A stretch of 64,000 nt of DNA from Pseudomonas fluorescens (GTDB lineage Bacteria; Pseudomonadota; Gammaproteobacteria; Pseudomonadales; Pseudomonadaceae), in NCBI RefSeq assembly GCF_001708445.1, contig NZ_CP015637.1:4775001-4839000 (forward strand), given 5' to 3'. Below the pieces are notes generated by a model, which was not told the origin of the DNA, searched no databases, and saw nothing but the letters and a program-made list of their open reading frames with translations. Below, one piece after another: positions 1 through 9,451 of the stretch (within the stretch, counting starts at the first letter, position 1; the number at the start of each line of letters is the position of its first letter). The position numbers and the translations under genes are program-made.

Positions 1-159
1 TTTGCCGAGCATCACCGCATTCTTGACGCGATTGCCGATCGCGACGGTGAACTGGCCGAACTGTTGATGCGCCGCCATATCGGTGCATCCAAACGCAATA
101 TCGCCCGTCATTTTCCCGACGGCGCTCCCCAGACAGCCACTCAGCGAGGTGAGTCATGA
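1..159 (+). CDS. GntR-family transcriptional regulator, C-terminal end only (probable prp operon regulator)
   Basis: The window opens inside this reading frame; 52 codons remain before the TGA at 157-159. The visible residues ([16 protein letters not shown], then LLMRRHI) match the last helix of the FCD ligand-binding domain of GntR regulators, where H-R-I-L-x-A-I and the late R-R-H-I are typical. The stop overlaps the prpB start as ATGA, so the two genes are translationally coupled and probably co-transcribed. That position is usual for the methylcitrate-cycle repressor of fluorescent pseudomonads, which is the inferred role. The DNA-binding domain lies outside the window, so subfamily and ligand cannot be judged. 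Confidence 0.8.
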   Translation, partial: FAEHHRILDAIADRDGELAELLMRRHIGASKRNIARHFPDGAPQTATQRGES

Positions 160-1049
160 GTTCCAATAACAACACCACTCCAGGCCAGCGTTTCCGTGAC
201 GCGGTTGCCAGCGAACAGCCCTTGCAAGTGGTCGGCGCAATCAACGCCAACCATGCGCTGCTGGCCAAGCGCGCGGGCTTCAAGGCGATCTACCTGTCGG
301 GTGGCGGGGTGGCTGCCGGCTCCCTGGGCGTACCGGACCTGGGCATTACCGGCCTGGATGACGTGCTGACCGACGTGCGCCGCATCACCGACGTGTGCGA
401 CCTGCCCTTGCTGGTGGACGTGGACACTGGCTTCGGCTCCTCGGCGTTCAACGTGGCGCGTACCGTCAAGTCGATGATCAAGTTCGGCGCTGCCGCCATC
501 CACATCGAGGACCAGGTCGGCGCCAAGCGTTGCGGGCATCGTCCGAACAAAGAAATCGTGTCCCAGCAGGAAATGGTCGACCGCATCAAGGCCGCCGTGG
601 ATGCGCGCACCGATGACAGCTTCGTGATCATGGCGCGTACCGATGCCCTGGCGGTCGAGGGCCTGGAGTCGGCGCTGGAGCGTGCCGCCGCCTGCATCGA
701 GGCGGGCGCCGACATGGTGTTCCCGGAAGCCATCACTGAACTGGAGATGTACAAGCTGTTCGCGTCCCGGGTGAAAGCGCCGATCCTGGCTAACATTACC
801 GAGTTCGGCGCAACGCCGCTGTACACCGTCGAACAGTTGAAATCTGCCGATGTTTCCATCGTGCTGTACCCGCTCTCGGCCTTCCGCGCCATGAACAAGG
901 CCGCCGAGAACGTCTACACCGCGATCCGTCGCGACGGCACCCAACAGAACGTGATCGACACCATGCAAACCCGCATGGAGCTTTACGATCGCATCGACTA
1001 CCACACCTTCGAGCAGAAGCTCGACGCGCTGTTCGCCGCGAAGAAATAA
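156..1049 (+). CDS. prpB: Methylisocitrate lyase PrpB
   Basis: Cleaves 2-methylisocitrate to pyruvate and succinate, the last step of the cytosolic 2-methylcitrate cycle for propionyl-CoA. The 297-residue length is normal. It belongs to the isocitrate lyase/PEP mutase TIM-barrel superfamily: the metal-binding aspartates lie in VDVDTGFG (D88, D90) and the catalytic loop KRCGH is at 124-128 with C126 as the expected acid/base. The ATG at 156 overlaps the preceding GntR stop. prpC follows after 52 bases that include a duplicated ATACAAGATT. Regulation is probably by the upstream GntR protein responding to a cycle intermediate. Confidence 0.97.
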   Translation: MSSNNNTTPGQRFRDAVASEQPLQVVGAINANHALLAKRAGFKAIYLSGGGVAAGSLGVPDLGITGLDDVLTDVRRITDVCDLPLLVDVDTGFGSSAFNVARTVKSMIKFGAAAIHIEDQVGAKRCGHRPNKEIVSQQEMVDRIKAAVDARTDDSFVIMARTDALAVEGLESALERAAACIEAGADMVFPEAITELEMYKLFASRVKAPILANITEFGATPLYTVEQLKSADVSIVLYPLSAFRAMNKAAENVYTAIRRDGTQQNVIDTMQTRMELYDRIDYHTFEQKLDALFAAKK

Positions 1050-1101
1050 CGAACGCGCCTCTCTATAAATACAAGATTAAATACAAGATTGGAGAACAGA
1101 C

Positions 1102-2229
1102 ATGGCTGAAGCAAAAGTACTGAGTGGCGCCGGCCTGCGTGGCCAGGTTGCCGGGCAGACGGCGTTGTCCACCGTGGGGCAGGCCGGTGCCGGCCTGACC
1201 TATCGCGGCTACGACGTGCGCGAACTGGCGGCCGATGCGCAGTTTGAAGAAGTGGCCTACCTGCTGCTCTACGGCGAACTGCCGACCAAGACCGAACTGG
1301 CCGCCTACAGCGCCAGGCTGAGCAAGCTGCGCGACCTGCCGCAAGCGCTCAAGGAAGTCCTGGAGCGCATCCCCGCCGACGCCCACCCGATGGACGTGAT
1401 GCGCACCGGTTGCTCGTTCCTCGGCAATATCGAGCCCGAGCAAGACTTCAGCGTGCAACGCGACGTCACCGACCGCCTGCTCGCCGCCTTCCCGGCGATC
1501 ATGTGCTACTGGTACCGCTTCAGCCACGACGGCAAGCGCATCGACTGCGTGACCGACGAGCCCAGCATCGGCGGCCACTTCCTGCACCTGCTGCATGGCA
1601 AAAAACCGAGCGAGCTGCACGTCAAGGTGATGAACGTGTCGCTGATCCTCTACGCCGAACACGAATTCAATGCCTCGACCTTTACCGCGCGGGTGTGTGC
1701 GTCGACCCTGTCCGACCTGTATTCCTGCGTCACCGCTGCGATTGGCTCGCTGCGCGGCCCGCTGCACGGCGGCGCCAACGAAGCGGCGATGGAAATGATC
1801 GAGCGTTTCGGCTCGGCAGAGGAAGCAGTCGAAGGCACCCTCGGCATGCTGGCGCGCAAGGACAAGATCATGGGCTTCGGCCACGCGATCTACAAAGACA
1901 GCGACCCGCGCAATGAAGTGATCAAGGGCTGGTCGAAAAAGCTCGCTGACGAAGTGGGCGACACGGTGTTGTTCCCAGTGTCCGAAGCCATCGACAAGAC
2001 CATGTGGGAACAAAAGAAACTGTTCCCCAACGCCGACTTCTACCATGCCTCGGCGTACCACTTCATGGGCATCCCGACCAAGCTGTTCACGCCGATCTTC
2101 GTGTGCTCGCGCCTGACCGGCTGGGCCGCCCACGTGTTCGAACAGCGCGCCAACAACCGCATCATCCGTCCAAGCGCCGAGTACATCGGCGTTGAACAGC
2201 GCAAGTTCGTGCCAATCGAACGTCGCTGA
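1102..2229 (+). CDS. prpC: 2-methylcitrate synthase PrpC
   Basis: Condenses propionyl-CoA with oxaloacetate to 2-methylcitrate. It is a 375-residue member of the short citrate synthase class. Family signatures are in order: H187 in AEHEFNAST, catalytic H222 in LHGGANEA, H261 in GFGHAIYK and the catalytic aspartate at D312 in NADFYHASAY. A GGAG Shine-Dalgarno sits just upstream of the ATG. It follows prpB in the same direction; acnD begins 169 bases downstream, the gap being largely filled by a REPIN. Assignment to methylcitrate rather than citrate synthase rests on context and on the short length. Confidence 0.97.
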   Translation: MAEAKVLSGAGLRGQVAGQTALSTVGQAGAGLTYRGYDVRELAADAQFEEVAYLLLYGELPTKTELAAYSARLSKLRDLPQALKEVLERIPADAHPMDVMRTGCSFLGNIEPEQDFSVQRDVTDRLLAAFPAIMCYWYRFSHDGKRIDCVTDEPSIGGHFLHLLHGKKPSELHVKVMNVSLILYAEHEFNASTFTARVCASTLSDLYSCVTAAIGSLRGPLHGGANEAAMEMIERFGSAEEAVEGTLGMLARKDKIMGFGHAIYKDSDPRNEVIKGWSKKLADEVGDTVLFPVSEAIDKTMWEQKKLFPNADFYHASAYHFMGIPTKLFTPIFVCSRLTGWAAHVFEQRANNRIIRPSAEYIGVEQRKFVPIERR

Positions 2230-2251
2230 ATTGCAGGTGTAATCCTGCTCT

Positions 2252-2353
2252 CTGTAGGAGCGAGCTTGCTCGCGAAAAACGTCAAGGCATCGCGATCATT
2301 CAGTATGCCCGCATTATCGTTGACGACCTTCGCGAGCAAGCTCGCTCCTACAG
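2252..2353. repeat. REPIN (two inverted REP sequences, GTAGGAGCGAGC type)
   Basis: Two copies of a GTAGGAGCGAGCTTGCTCGCG-type palindrome face each other at the ends (2252-2275 and 2330-2353), separated by about 55 bases. The same doublet recurs at 6231-6330 and, with some changes, at 52271-52370. This is the standard form of a REPIN, a non-autonomous element thought to be mobilised by RAYT transposases; none is encoded in this window. It sits between prpC and acnD and could form a large hairpin in the prp transcript, damping downstream expression or stabilising the upstream part. Confidence 0.9.
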
Positions 2354-2398
2354 GAGGCAGGTTCCCGCAGCAACCTATACCGTGACCGAGTCCTGACG

Positions 2399-4993
2399 AT
2401 GAACACTGAATTCCGCAAACCGCTCCCCGGCAGCCGCCTGGATTATTTCGACGCCCGCGCGGCGGTCGATGCCATCCGCCCAGGCGCCTACGCCACCTTG
2501 CCCTACACCTCACGCGTGCTCGCGGAAAACCTGGTGCGCCGCTGCGACCCTGCCACCCTCAACGCGTCCCTGAGCCAACTGATCGAGCGCAAGCGCGACC
2601 TCGACTTCCCATGGTTCCCGGCACGCGTGGTATGCCACGACATCCTCGGCCAGACCGCCCTGGTCGACCTCGCCGGCCTGCGCGATGCCATCGCCCTGCA
2701 AGGCGGCGACCCGGCCCAGGTCAACCCGGTGGTGCCGACGCAACTGATCGTCGACCACTCCCTGGCCGTTGAAGCCGGTGGTTTCGACCCGGACGCGTTC
2801 GAGAAAAACCGCGCCATCGAAGACCGTCGCAACGAAGACCGTTTCCACTTTATCGAGTGGACCAAAAAAGCCTTCAAGAACGTCGACGTGATCCCGCCGG
2901 GCAACGGCATCATGCACCAGATCAACCTGGAGAAAATGTCCCCGGTGATCCAGGTGCGTGACGGTGTGGCCTTCCCCGATACCTGTGTCGGTACCGACAG
3001 TCACACCCCGCATGTGGATGCGCTGGGCGTGATCGCCATCGGCGTCGGCGGCCTCGAAGCCGAAAGCGTCATGCTTGGCCGCGCCTCGTGGATGCGCCTG
3101 CCGGAAAGCGTCGGCGTGGAGCTGACGGGCAAGCTGCAACCCGGCATCACCGCCACCGACATGGTGCTGGCGCTGACCGAGTTCCTGCGCCAACAGAAAG
3201 TGGTCGGTGCCTGGTTGGAGTTCTTCGGCGAAGGCGCATCGAAACTGACGTTGGGCGACCGCGCGACCATCTCCAACATGGCCCCGGAATACGGTGCGAC
3301 AGCGGCGATGTTCTACATCGACCAGCAGACCATCGCCTACCTGAAACTCACCGGCCGCGAAGACGAACAGGTCACCCTGGTCGAGCAGTACGCGCGTCAT
3401 ACCGGCCTGTGGGCGGACGACCTCAAGAGCGCGAAATACGAGCGCGGCCTGACCTTCGACCTGTCCAGCGTCGTGCGCAACATGGCCGGCCCGAGCAACC
3501 CCCACGCCCGTGTCGCCACACGTGACCTGGCCGCCAAGGGCATTTCCGGCCAGTGGGATGAGGTGCCGGGGCAAATGCCTGACGGCGCGGTGATCATCGC
3601 CGCCATTACCAGTTGCACCAACACCAGCAACCCGCGCAACGTGATCGCCGCCGGCCTCCTGGCACGCAACGCCAACAAGCTGGGGCTGAAACGCAAGCCG
3701 TGGGTCAAGTCGTCCCTGGCACCGGGTTCGAAAACCGTGGCCATGTACCTCGAAGACGCGGGCCTGGGCCATGAGCTGGAAAAACTCGGCTTCGGCGTGG
3801 TGGCCTTTGCCTGCACCACCTGCAACGGCATGTCTGGCGCACTGGACCCGGTGATCCAGCAGGAAATCATCGACCGCGACCTGTACGCCACCGCCGTGCT
3901 TTCGGGCAACCGCAACTTCGACGGGCGTATCCACCCGTACGCCAAGCAAGCGTTCCTGGCTTCGCCGCCGCTGGTGGTGGCCTATGCGATTGCCGGCACC
4001 ATCCGTTTCGATATCGAGAAGGACGTGCTGGGCCTCGATGCCAATGGCAAGGAAATCCGCCTGCAGGACATCTGGCCGACTGACGAAGAGATCGACGCAG
4101 TGGTCAAGGCCTCGGTCAAGCCGGAGCAGTTCCGCGCGGTGTACATCCCGATGTTCGCGATCCACGAAGACACCGGCCCGAAAGTCGCGCCGCTGTATGA
4201 CTGGCGCCCGCAAAGCACCTATATCCGCCGTCCGCCGTACTGGGAAGGCGCACTGGCCGGGGCGCGGCCACTCAAGGGCATGCGCCCGCTGGCCGTGCTG
4301 CCGGACAACATCACCACGGACCACCTGTCGCCGTCCAACGCGATCATGCTCGACAGCGCCGCGGGCGAATACCTGGCGAAAATGGGCCTGCCGGAGGTCG
4401 ACTTCAACTCCTACGCGACCCACCGTGGCGACCACCTGACCGCGCAGCGCGCCACGTTTGCCAACCCGAAACTGTTCAACGAGATGGTCGTCGAGAACGG
4501 CAAGGTCAAACAGGGTTCCCTGGCGCGCATCGAGCCGGAAGGCAAGGTCACGCGCATGTGGGAAGCCATCGAAACCTACATGGAGCGCAAGCAGCCGCTG
4601 ATCATCATTGCCGGCGCCGACTACGGCCAGGGCTCGTCCCGCGACTGGGCGGCCAAGGGCGTACGCCTGGCTGGCGTGGAAGCGATTGCCGCCGAAGGCT
4701 TCGAGCGCATCCACCGCACCAACCTGGTGGGCATGGGCGTGTTGCCGCTGGAGTTCCTGCCGGGCACCGACCGCCACACCCTGCACATCGACGGCAGCGA
4801 AACCTATGACGTGGTCGGCGAGCGCACCCCGCGCGCGCAGTTGACCCTGGTGATCAATCGCAAGAATGGCGAACGTGTCGAAGTGCCGGTGACCTGCCGC
4901 CTGGACACCGCCGAAGAAGTGTCGATCTACGAGGCGGGCGGCGTGTTGCAACGTTTTGCCCAAGACTTCCTGGAATCGGCGGCGACCGTCTGA
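2399..4993 (+). CDS. acnD: Fe/S-dependent 2-methylcitrate dehydratase AcnD
   Basis: Aconitase-family enzyme that dehydrates 2-methylcitrate to a 2-methylaconitate isomer, which PrpF then converts to the form used by aconitase. 864 residues, as usual for AcnD. The [4Fe-4S] cluster cysteines are recognisable in SCTNTSNPRNV and in CTTCNGMSG; the C-terminal swivel domain carries DYGQGSSRDWAA with the conserved GSSR. The pairing with prpF 11 bases downstream distinguishes it from housekeeping AcnA. The ATG at 2399 follows a TGA that closes no gene, in a gap occupied by a REPIN. Confidence 0.95.
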   Translation: MNTEFRKPLPGSRLDYFDARAAVDAIRPGAYATLPYTSRVLAENLVRRCDPATLNASLSQLIERKRDLDFPWFPARVVCHDILGQTALVDLAGLRDAIALQGGDPAQVNPVVPTQLIVDHSLAVEAGGFDPDAFEKNRAIEDRRNEDRFHFIEWTKKAFKNVDVIPPGNGIMHQINLEKMSPVIQVRDGVAFPDTCVGTDSHTPHVDALGVIAIGVGGLEAESVMLGRASWMRLPESVGVELTGKLQPGITATDMVLALTEFLRQQKVVGAWLEFFGEGASKLTLGDRATISNMAPEYGATAAMFYIDQQTIAYLKLTGREDEQVTLVEQYARHTGLWADDLKSAKYERGLTFDLSSVVRNMAGPSNPHARVATRDLAAKGISGQWDEVPGQMPDGAVIIAAITSCTNTSNPRNVIAAGLLARNANKLGLKRKPWVKSSLAPGSKTVAMYLEDAGLGHELEKLGFGVVAFACTTCNGMSGALDPVIQQEIIDRDLYATAVLSGNRNFDGRIHPYAKQAFLASPPLVVAYAIAGTIRFDIEKDVLGLDANGKEIRLQDIWPTDEEIDAVVKASVKPEQFRAVYIPMFAIHEDTGPKVAPLYDWRPQSTYIRRPPYWEGALAGARPLKGMRPLAVLPDNITTDHLSPSNAIMLDSAAGEYLAKMGLPEVDFNSYATHRGDHLTAQRATFANPKLFNEMVVENGKVKQGSLARIEPEGKVTRMWEAIETYMERKQPLIIIAGADYGQGSSRDWAAKGVRLAGVEAIAAEGFERIHRTNLVGMGVLPLEFLPGTDRHTLHIDGSETYDVVGERTPRAQLTLVINRKNGERVEVPVTCRLDTAEEVSIYEAGGVLQRFAQDFLESAATV

Positions 4994-5004
4994 AGAGGAT
5001 AACC

Positions 5005-6195
5005 ATGGCACACGTAGCGCAAATCAAGATCCCCGCCACCTATATGCGTGGCGGTACCAGCAAGGGCGTGTTTTTCAGGCTCCAGGACCTGCCCGAATCG
5101 GCGCAGGTACCGGGTGCCGCCCGCGATGCCTTGCTGTTGCGGGTGATCGGCAGCCCCGACCCCTATGACAAGCAGATCGATGGCATGGGCGGCGCCACGT
5201 CGAGCACCAGCAAGACCGTGATTCTCGCCAAGAGCACCCGTGCCGATCACGACGTGGACTACCTGTTTGGCCAGGTCTCCATCGACAAGCCCTTTGTCGA
5301 CTGGAGCGGCAACTGCGGCAACCTGTCGGCGGCGGTGGGCTCGTTCGCTATCAGCGCCGGGCTGGTCGACCCGGCGCGCATACCGCACAACGGCATTGCC
5401 GTGGTGCGGGTGTGGCAGGCCAATATCGGCAAGACCATCATTGCCCATGTGCCGATCACCGACGGCGCGGTGCAGGAGACCGGTGATTTCGAGCTCGATG
5501 GCGTGACCTTCCCGGCCGCCGAAGTGCAGCTGGAGTTCATGGACCCGGCGGCGGAAGAAGAGGGCGGCGGCGGTTCGATGTTTCCCACCGGCAACCTGGT
5601 CGACGAGCTGGAGGTGCCGGGTGTCGGCACCTTCAAGGCGACGCTGATCAACGCGGGCATCCCGACGATTTTCATCAACGCCGAAGACCTTGGCTACACC
5701 GGCACCGAGCTGCAGGGCGCGATCAACAGCGACCCCAAGGCCCTGGCGATGTTCGAGACGGTGCGCGCCTACGGCGCGTTGCGCATGGGCCTGATCAAGC
5801 ACCTGGACGAAGCCGCCCAGCGCCAGCACACGCCGAAGGTGGCGTTCGTGGCCAAGCCTGCCGACTACGTGGCGTCCAGTGGCAAGGCGATCAAGGCCGG
5901 CGATGTGGATTTGCTGGTGCGCGCCCTGTCCATGGGCAAGCTGCACCACGCCATGATGGGCACCGCAGCGGTGGCGATTGGCACGGCTGCGGCGATTTCG
6001 GGGACCTTGGTCAACCTCGCTGCGGGCGGTGTTGAACGCAATGCCGTGCGCTTCGGGCATCCCTCCGGCACCTTGCGCGTGGGGGCTGAAGCCACCCAGG
6101 TGGACGGTGAGTGGGTGGTGAAGAAAGCCATCATGAGCCGCAGTGCGCGGGTGTTGATGGAAGGTTTCGTCCGCGTACCCGGCGACGCCTTCTAA
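5005..6195 (+). CDS. prpF: 2-methylaconitate cis-trans isomerase PrpF
   Basis: Isomerises the 2-methylaconitate released by AcnD so that it can be rehydrated to 2-methylisocitrate. 396 residues, the normal length for this protein with a diaminopimelate-epimerase-like fold. The N-terminal YMRGGTSKGVFF (residues 13-24) is the family hallmark, and a second conserved stretch is SGNCGNLSAAVG. A good Shine-Dalgarno (AGAGGA) precedes the ATG, 11 bases after the acnD stop. AcnD plus PrpF together substitute for PrpD in many gamma-proteobacteria; here a prpD gene is retained downstream as well. Confidence 0.96.
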   Translation: MAHVAQIKIPATYMRGGTSKGVFFRLQDLPESAQVPGAARDALLLRVIGSPDPYDKQIDGMGGATSSTSKTVILAKSTRADHDVDYLFGQVSIDKPFVDWSGNCGNLSAAVGSFAISAGLVDPARIPHNGIAVVRVWQANIGKTIIAHVPITDGAVQETGDFELDGVTFPAAEVQLEFMDPAAEEEGGGGSMFPTGNLVDELEVPGVGTFKATLINAGIPTIFINAEDLGYTGTELQGAINSDPKALAMFETVRAYGALRMGLIKHLDEAAQRQHTPKVAFVAKPADYVASSGKAIKAGDVDLLVRALSMGKLHHAMMGTAAVAIGTAAAISGTLVNLAAGGVERNAVRFGHPSGTLRVGAEATQVDGEWVVKKAIMSRSARVLMEGFVRVPGDAF

Positions 6196-6230
6196 AACCC
6201 TGCACAGATCCAATGTGGGAGGAGGCTTTT

Positions 6231-6330
6231 TGTAGGAGCGAGCTTGCTCGCGAAAAACTCACAGGCGCCGCGTTCATTCAGGAAGCACGCGTTATCGTTG
6301 ACGTTTTTCGCGAGCAAGCTCGCTCCTACA
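6231..6330. repeat. REPIN (GTAGGAGCGAGC type)
   Basis: Inverted pair of the same REP sequence seen at 2252-2353, with an almost identical core (AACTCACAGGCGC to CGTTATCGTTGACG). It occupies the centre of the 268-base gap between prpF and prpD. The rest of the gap holds the prpD leader with a GGAG Shine-Dalgarno just before the ATG at 6464; no separate promoter was recognised with confidence. Confidence 0.88.
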
Positions 6331-6463
6331 AGAGGCGATGTGAACTGGCATTAGGGTAAGCCCTTCCCACAGAGGATCTCTATTCCAAAAGGCAGGCATC
6401 CAAGATCTGCTTCCCATAACCGTTAGCCCGAGGATTGACCCCACCCATTTTTGGAGATCTGCC

Positions 6464-7948
6464 ATGAGCACCAACGTCGACCAGAACAACCGCCCCGATT
6501 ACGACCAGGTTTTGCAGGACATTGCCGACTACGTCCTCAACTACCGCATCGACTCCCCGGCCGCCCTGGACACCGCGCGCAATTGCCTGATGGACACCCT
6601 CGGCTGCGGTCTGCTGGCCTTGCGTTTCCCGGAGTGCACCAAGCACCTGGGGCCCATCGTCGAAGGCACGGTGGTGCCGTTCGGCGCGCGGGTACCGGGC
6701 ACGTCGTTCCGCCTGGATCCGGTCAAGGCCGCCTGGGACATCGGTTGCCTCGTGCGCTGGCTCGACTACAACGACACCTGGCTCGCCGCCGAATGGGGGC
6801 ACCCCTCGGATAACCTCGGCGGCATCCTCGCCGTGGCCGATCATCTTTCGCAAAAGCGCGTGGCCAATGGTGAGGCACCGCTGACCCTGCGCGCGGTGCT
6901 GGACGCAATGATCATGGCCCACGAAATCCAGGGCGTGATTGCCTTGGAAAACTCCTTCAACCGCGTCGGCCTCGACCATGTGCTGCTGGTGAAAGTCGCC
7001 TCCACGGCGGTCACCGCCAAGCTGATGGGGGCCAACCGTGAACAACTGCTGGCAGCGCTGTCCCACGCCTTCGTCGACGGCCAGGCCTTGCGCACTTACC
7101 GCCATGCGCCCAACGCCGGTTCGCGTAAATCCTGGGCGGCGGGAGATGCGTCGAGTCGTGGTGTACGCCTGGCGGACATCGCCATGCGCGGTGAGATGGG
7201 CATTCCCGGGGTGCTGAGCGCGCCGCAGTGGGGGTTCTACGACGTTTTGTTCAGCCACACCAACAAGGACTTGGCGCTCAAGCCCGAAGACAAGCGCGTC
7301 TTCAGCCTGTCGCAGCCCTACGGCACTTATGTGATGGAAAACGTGCTGTTCAAGATCAGCTTCCCTGCCGAGTTCCATGCGCAAACCGCCTGCGAAGCGG
7401 CGGTGACCTTGCACCCGCAGGTCAAGGATCGCCTGCATCAGATCGAGCGCATCGTGATCACCACCCATGAGTCGGCGATTCGCATCATCTCCAAGGTCGG
7501 CCCACTGGCCAACGCCGCCGACCGCGACCATTGCCTGCAATACATGACCGCGGTGCCCCTGGCGTTCGGCAACCTGGTGGCCGAGCAGTACGAAGATGAG
7601 TTCCACGCAGCCCACCCGATCATCGACGAACTGCGCGACAAAATGGTCATCGTCGAAGACCCGCGCTACAGCCGCGAATACCTGGAGGCCGACAAGCGCT
7701 CCATTGCCAATGCGGTGCAGGTGTTCTTCACGGATGGCACCCACACCGAGCAGGTGGCGGTGGAGTACCCGATTGGCCATCGCCGTCGCCGCGCAGACGG
7801 CATTCCATTGCTGGAAGACAAGTTCAAGGCCAACCTGGCCACGCGGTTTACCGCGCAGCGCAGCGCGGAGATTTTTGCATTGTGCAAAGACCAGGCGCTG
7901 CTTGAAGCGACGCCGGTCAATCGGTTCGTGGACCTGTTTGTGATCTAA
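6464..7948 (+). CDS. prpD: 2-methylcitrate dehydratase PrpD
   Basis: MmgE/PrpD-family cofactor-free dehydratase of the methylcitrate cycle. 494 residues, full length. The N-terminal helical domain contains the family segment [19 protein letters not shown] and the following [22 protein letters not shown], which matches the substrate-binding region of the family. It is the last gene of the prp cluster, 268 bases after prpF and across a REPIN, so its expression may be partly uncoupled. Its reaction overlaps that of AcnD/PrpF, so the strain has two routes for one step. Confidence 0.95.
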   Translation: MSTNVDQNNRPDYDQVLQDIADYVLNYRIDSPAALDTARNCLMDTLGCGLLALRFPECTKHLGPIVEGTVVPFGARVPGTSFRLDPVKAAWDIGCLVRWLDYNDTWLAAEWGHPSDNLGGILAVADHLSQKRVANGEAPLTLRAVLDAMIMAHEIQGVIALENSFNRVGLDHVLLVKVASTAVTAKLMGANREQLLAALSHAFVDGQALRTYRHAPNAGSRKSWAAGDASSRGVRLADIAMRGEMGIPGVLSAPQWGFYDVLFSHTNKDLALKPEDKRVFSLSQPYGTYVMENVLFKISFPAEFHAQTACEAAVTLHPQVKDRLHQIERIVITTHESAIRIISKVGPLANAADRDHCLQYMTAVPLAFGNLVAEQYEDEFHAAHPIIDELRDKMVIVEDPRYSREYLEADKRSIANAVQVFFTDGTHTEQVAVEYPIGHRRRRADGIPLLEDKFKANLATRFTAQRSAEIFALCKDQALLEATPVNRFVDLFVI

Positions 7949-7981
7949 AAAACACAGGAGATCCCAGTCACACAGGAGATC

Positions 7982-8092
7982 AAATGTGAGAGGGGGCTTG
8001 CCCTCGATGGCGGTATGTCAGCCCCCGATGTATTGGCTGACACACTGCTATCGGGGGCAAGTCGAATCGTCGCACCGCCCCTCCCACATTTG
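7982..8092. repeat. REP doublet (GTGGGAGGGGGC type) between prpD and the ABC operon
   Basis: An outer AATGTGAGAGGGGGC and CCCCTCCCACATT pair frames two internal half-palindromes (GCCCTCGATGGCGG and GCTATCGGGGGC). It fills most of the gap between the convergent prpD and ABC ATPase genes, and may help end both transcripts. Bases 8053-8092 are identical to 53385-53424. No rho-independent terminator with a T-run was seen in this gap. Confidence 0.8.
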
Positions 8093-8113
8093 GAATTGTG
8101 CTGGAGTTGAAAG

Positions 8114-9451
8114 TTACATACTGCCTTCGACATCATCCAGGCTGAACGTCTCGGTATGGTCGTCATAGGAGAAAATCTCCGCATACCGCCCCCAGGCCAC
8201 CACGCTTTCCAGGGTTTTCTCCACGAACGCTTCCGTCATCGAGTCTTCCAACTCCTGTTCGAAGCGCACCCGTGGCGCCCGATGCCCGCTGCGCTCCAGC
8301 AGCACCTGGTGAATGCGCGCGGCCAACGGCACGTGTTGAATCAAATGCTCGGCGAACAGGGTTTTGCGTTCCTGGGTGCCGTAGTTGGCGAACAGCTTGC
8401 CAGCATCGGTAAGCGTGATGTCGGCGCCCTTGAGTTCGGCGAAACCCAAATGTTCAAGCATCTCCGCCACCGGGAACAGGTCGTCCACTTCCAGCAAGCG
8501 CCGTTCGGCGACGGTCGGCAAACCGGCATGACCGTTGTAGGGTTCGGCGGCCAGGGTTTCGATCAGGCCGGCCATCAGGTTGGTGGACACTTCCGGCAGC
8601 AGGCTACCCATTTTCAGCTCGGGTATGCCCCGGCTCGCATCGGCGCTGCGCCTGTCGGTCATCAGGGCGTAGATGTCGTCGACCATTTGGCGGAAGGTGG
8701 GGTCCAGCCGATTGCGCGGGTGCGCGAACGGCACTTTGATCTCGGCGACCACGCGGCCGGGGTTGGACGACAGCACCAGGATGCGGTCGCACATCAGCAC
8801 CGCCTCTTCGATGTTGTGCGTCACGATCAGGATTGACTTGATCGGCAGTTGTTTGCCGCTCCACAAATCCAGCAGGTCGTTGCGCAGGGTTTCGGCGGTG
8901 AGCACATCCAGCGCCGAGAACGGTTCGTCCATCAGCAACAAGGTCGGGTTGACCACCAGGCCACGGGCGAAGCCCACGCGTTGGCGCATACCGCCAGACA
9001 ACTCGCGTGGGTAGGCGTTTTCAAAACCGTCCAGGCCGATCAGGTCAATCGCCGCCAGCGCGCGCCTGCGGCTTTCCTTGCGTTCGACTTGCAAGGCTTG
9101 CAGGCCGGCCTCCACGTTTTCCAGCACGGTCAGCCAGGGGAACAGCGCAAACGTCTGGAACACCATGGCCACGCCTTCGGCCGGGCCGGTCAGCGGTACG
9201 CCGTGGTAGCGCACTTCACCCGATGACGGCTGGATCAGCCCGGCGATGATACGCAGCAGCGTGGATTTGCCGGAGCCGGAGCGGCCGAGCATGCCGACGA
9301 TTTCGCCTTCGTGCAGGCTCAGGTCCACACCGCTGAGGACTTGCAGTTCATCCTTACCTTTGCCGAACACCCGGTTCACGTTTTTCAGCGAGTAGATTTC
9401 CGGGGTGTCGGCAGCATGTTCGGGGCGGGTAGTCATCACAGCGAATCCCAT
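8114..9451 (-). CDS. ABC transporter ATPase of the nitrate/sulfonate/bicarbonate (NitT/TauT) type with C-terminal AAA-associated domain
   Basis: Energises the adjacent permease at the inner membrane. Residues 20-270 form an ABC ATPase: Walker A GRSGSGKST at 56-64, signature LSGGMRQR from 151, Walker B LLLMDEP at 171-177. Residues about 295-445 form the AAA-associated C-terminal domain found on a subset of NitT/TauT-type ATPases, of unclear function and perhaps regulatory. The chosen ATG overlaps the permease stop as TGATG, implying translational coupling; a second ATG lies five codons further in. No substrate-binding protein is encoded nearby, so the substrate cannot be named. Confidence 0.88.
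   Translation of the reverse strand: MGFAVMTTRPEHAADTPEIYSLKNVNRVFGKGKDELQVLSGVDLSLHEGEIVGMLGRSGSGKSTLLRIIAGLIQPSSGEVRYHGVPLTGPAEGVAMVFQTFALFPWLTVLENVEAGLQALQVERKESRRRALAAIDLIGLDGFENAYPRELSGGMRQRVGFARGLVVNPTLLLMDEPFSALDVLTAETLRNDLLDLWSGKQLPIKSILIVTHNIEEAVLMCDRILVLSSNPGRVVAEIKVPFAHPRNRLDPTFRQMVDDIYALMTDRRSADASRGIPELKMGSLLPEVSTNLMAGLIETLAAEPYNGHAGLPTVAERRLLEVDDLFPVAEMLEHLGFAELKGADITLTDAGKLFANYGTQERKTLFAEHLIQHVPLAARIHQVLLERSGHRAPRVRFEQELEDSMTEAFVEKTLESVVAWGRYAEIFSYDDHTETFSLDDVEGSM

Noticed and set aside
7982..8092. CRISPR-like repeat array (also considered for the other REP clusters)
   Set aside because: Repeats are inverted palindromic pairs, not evenly spaced direct repeats with unique spacers, and no cas gene is present.
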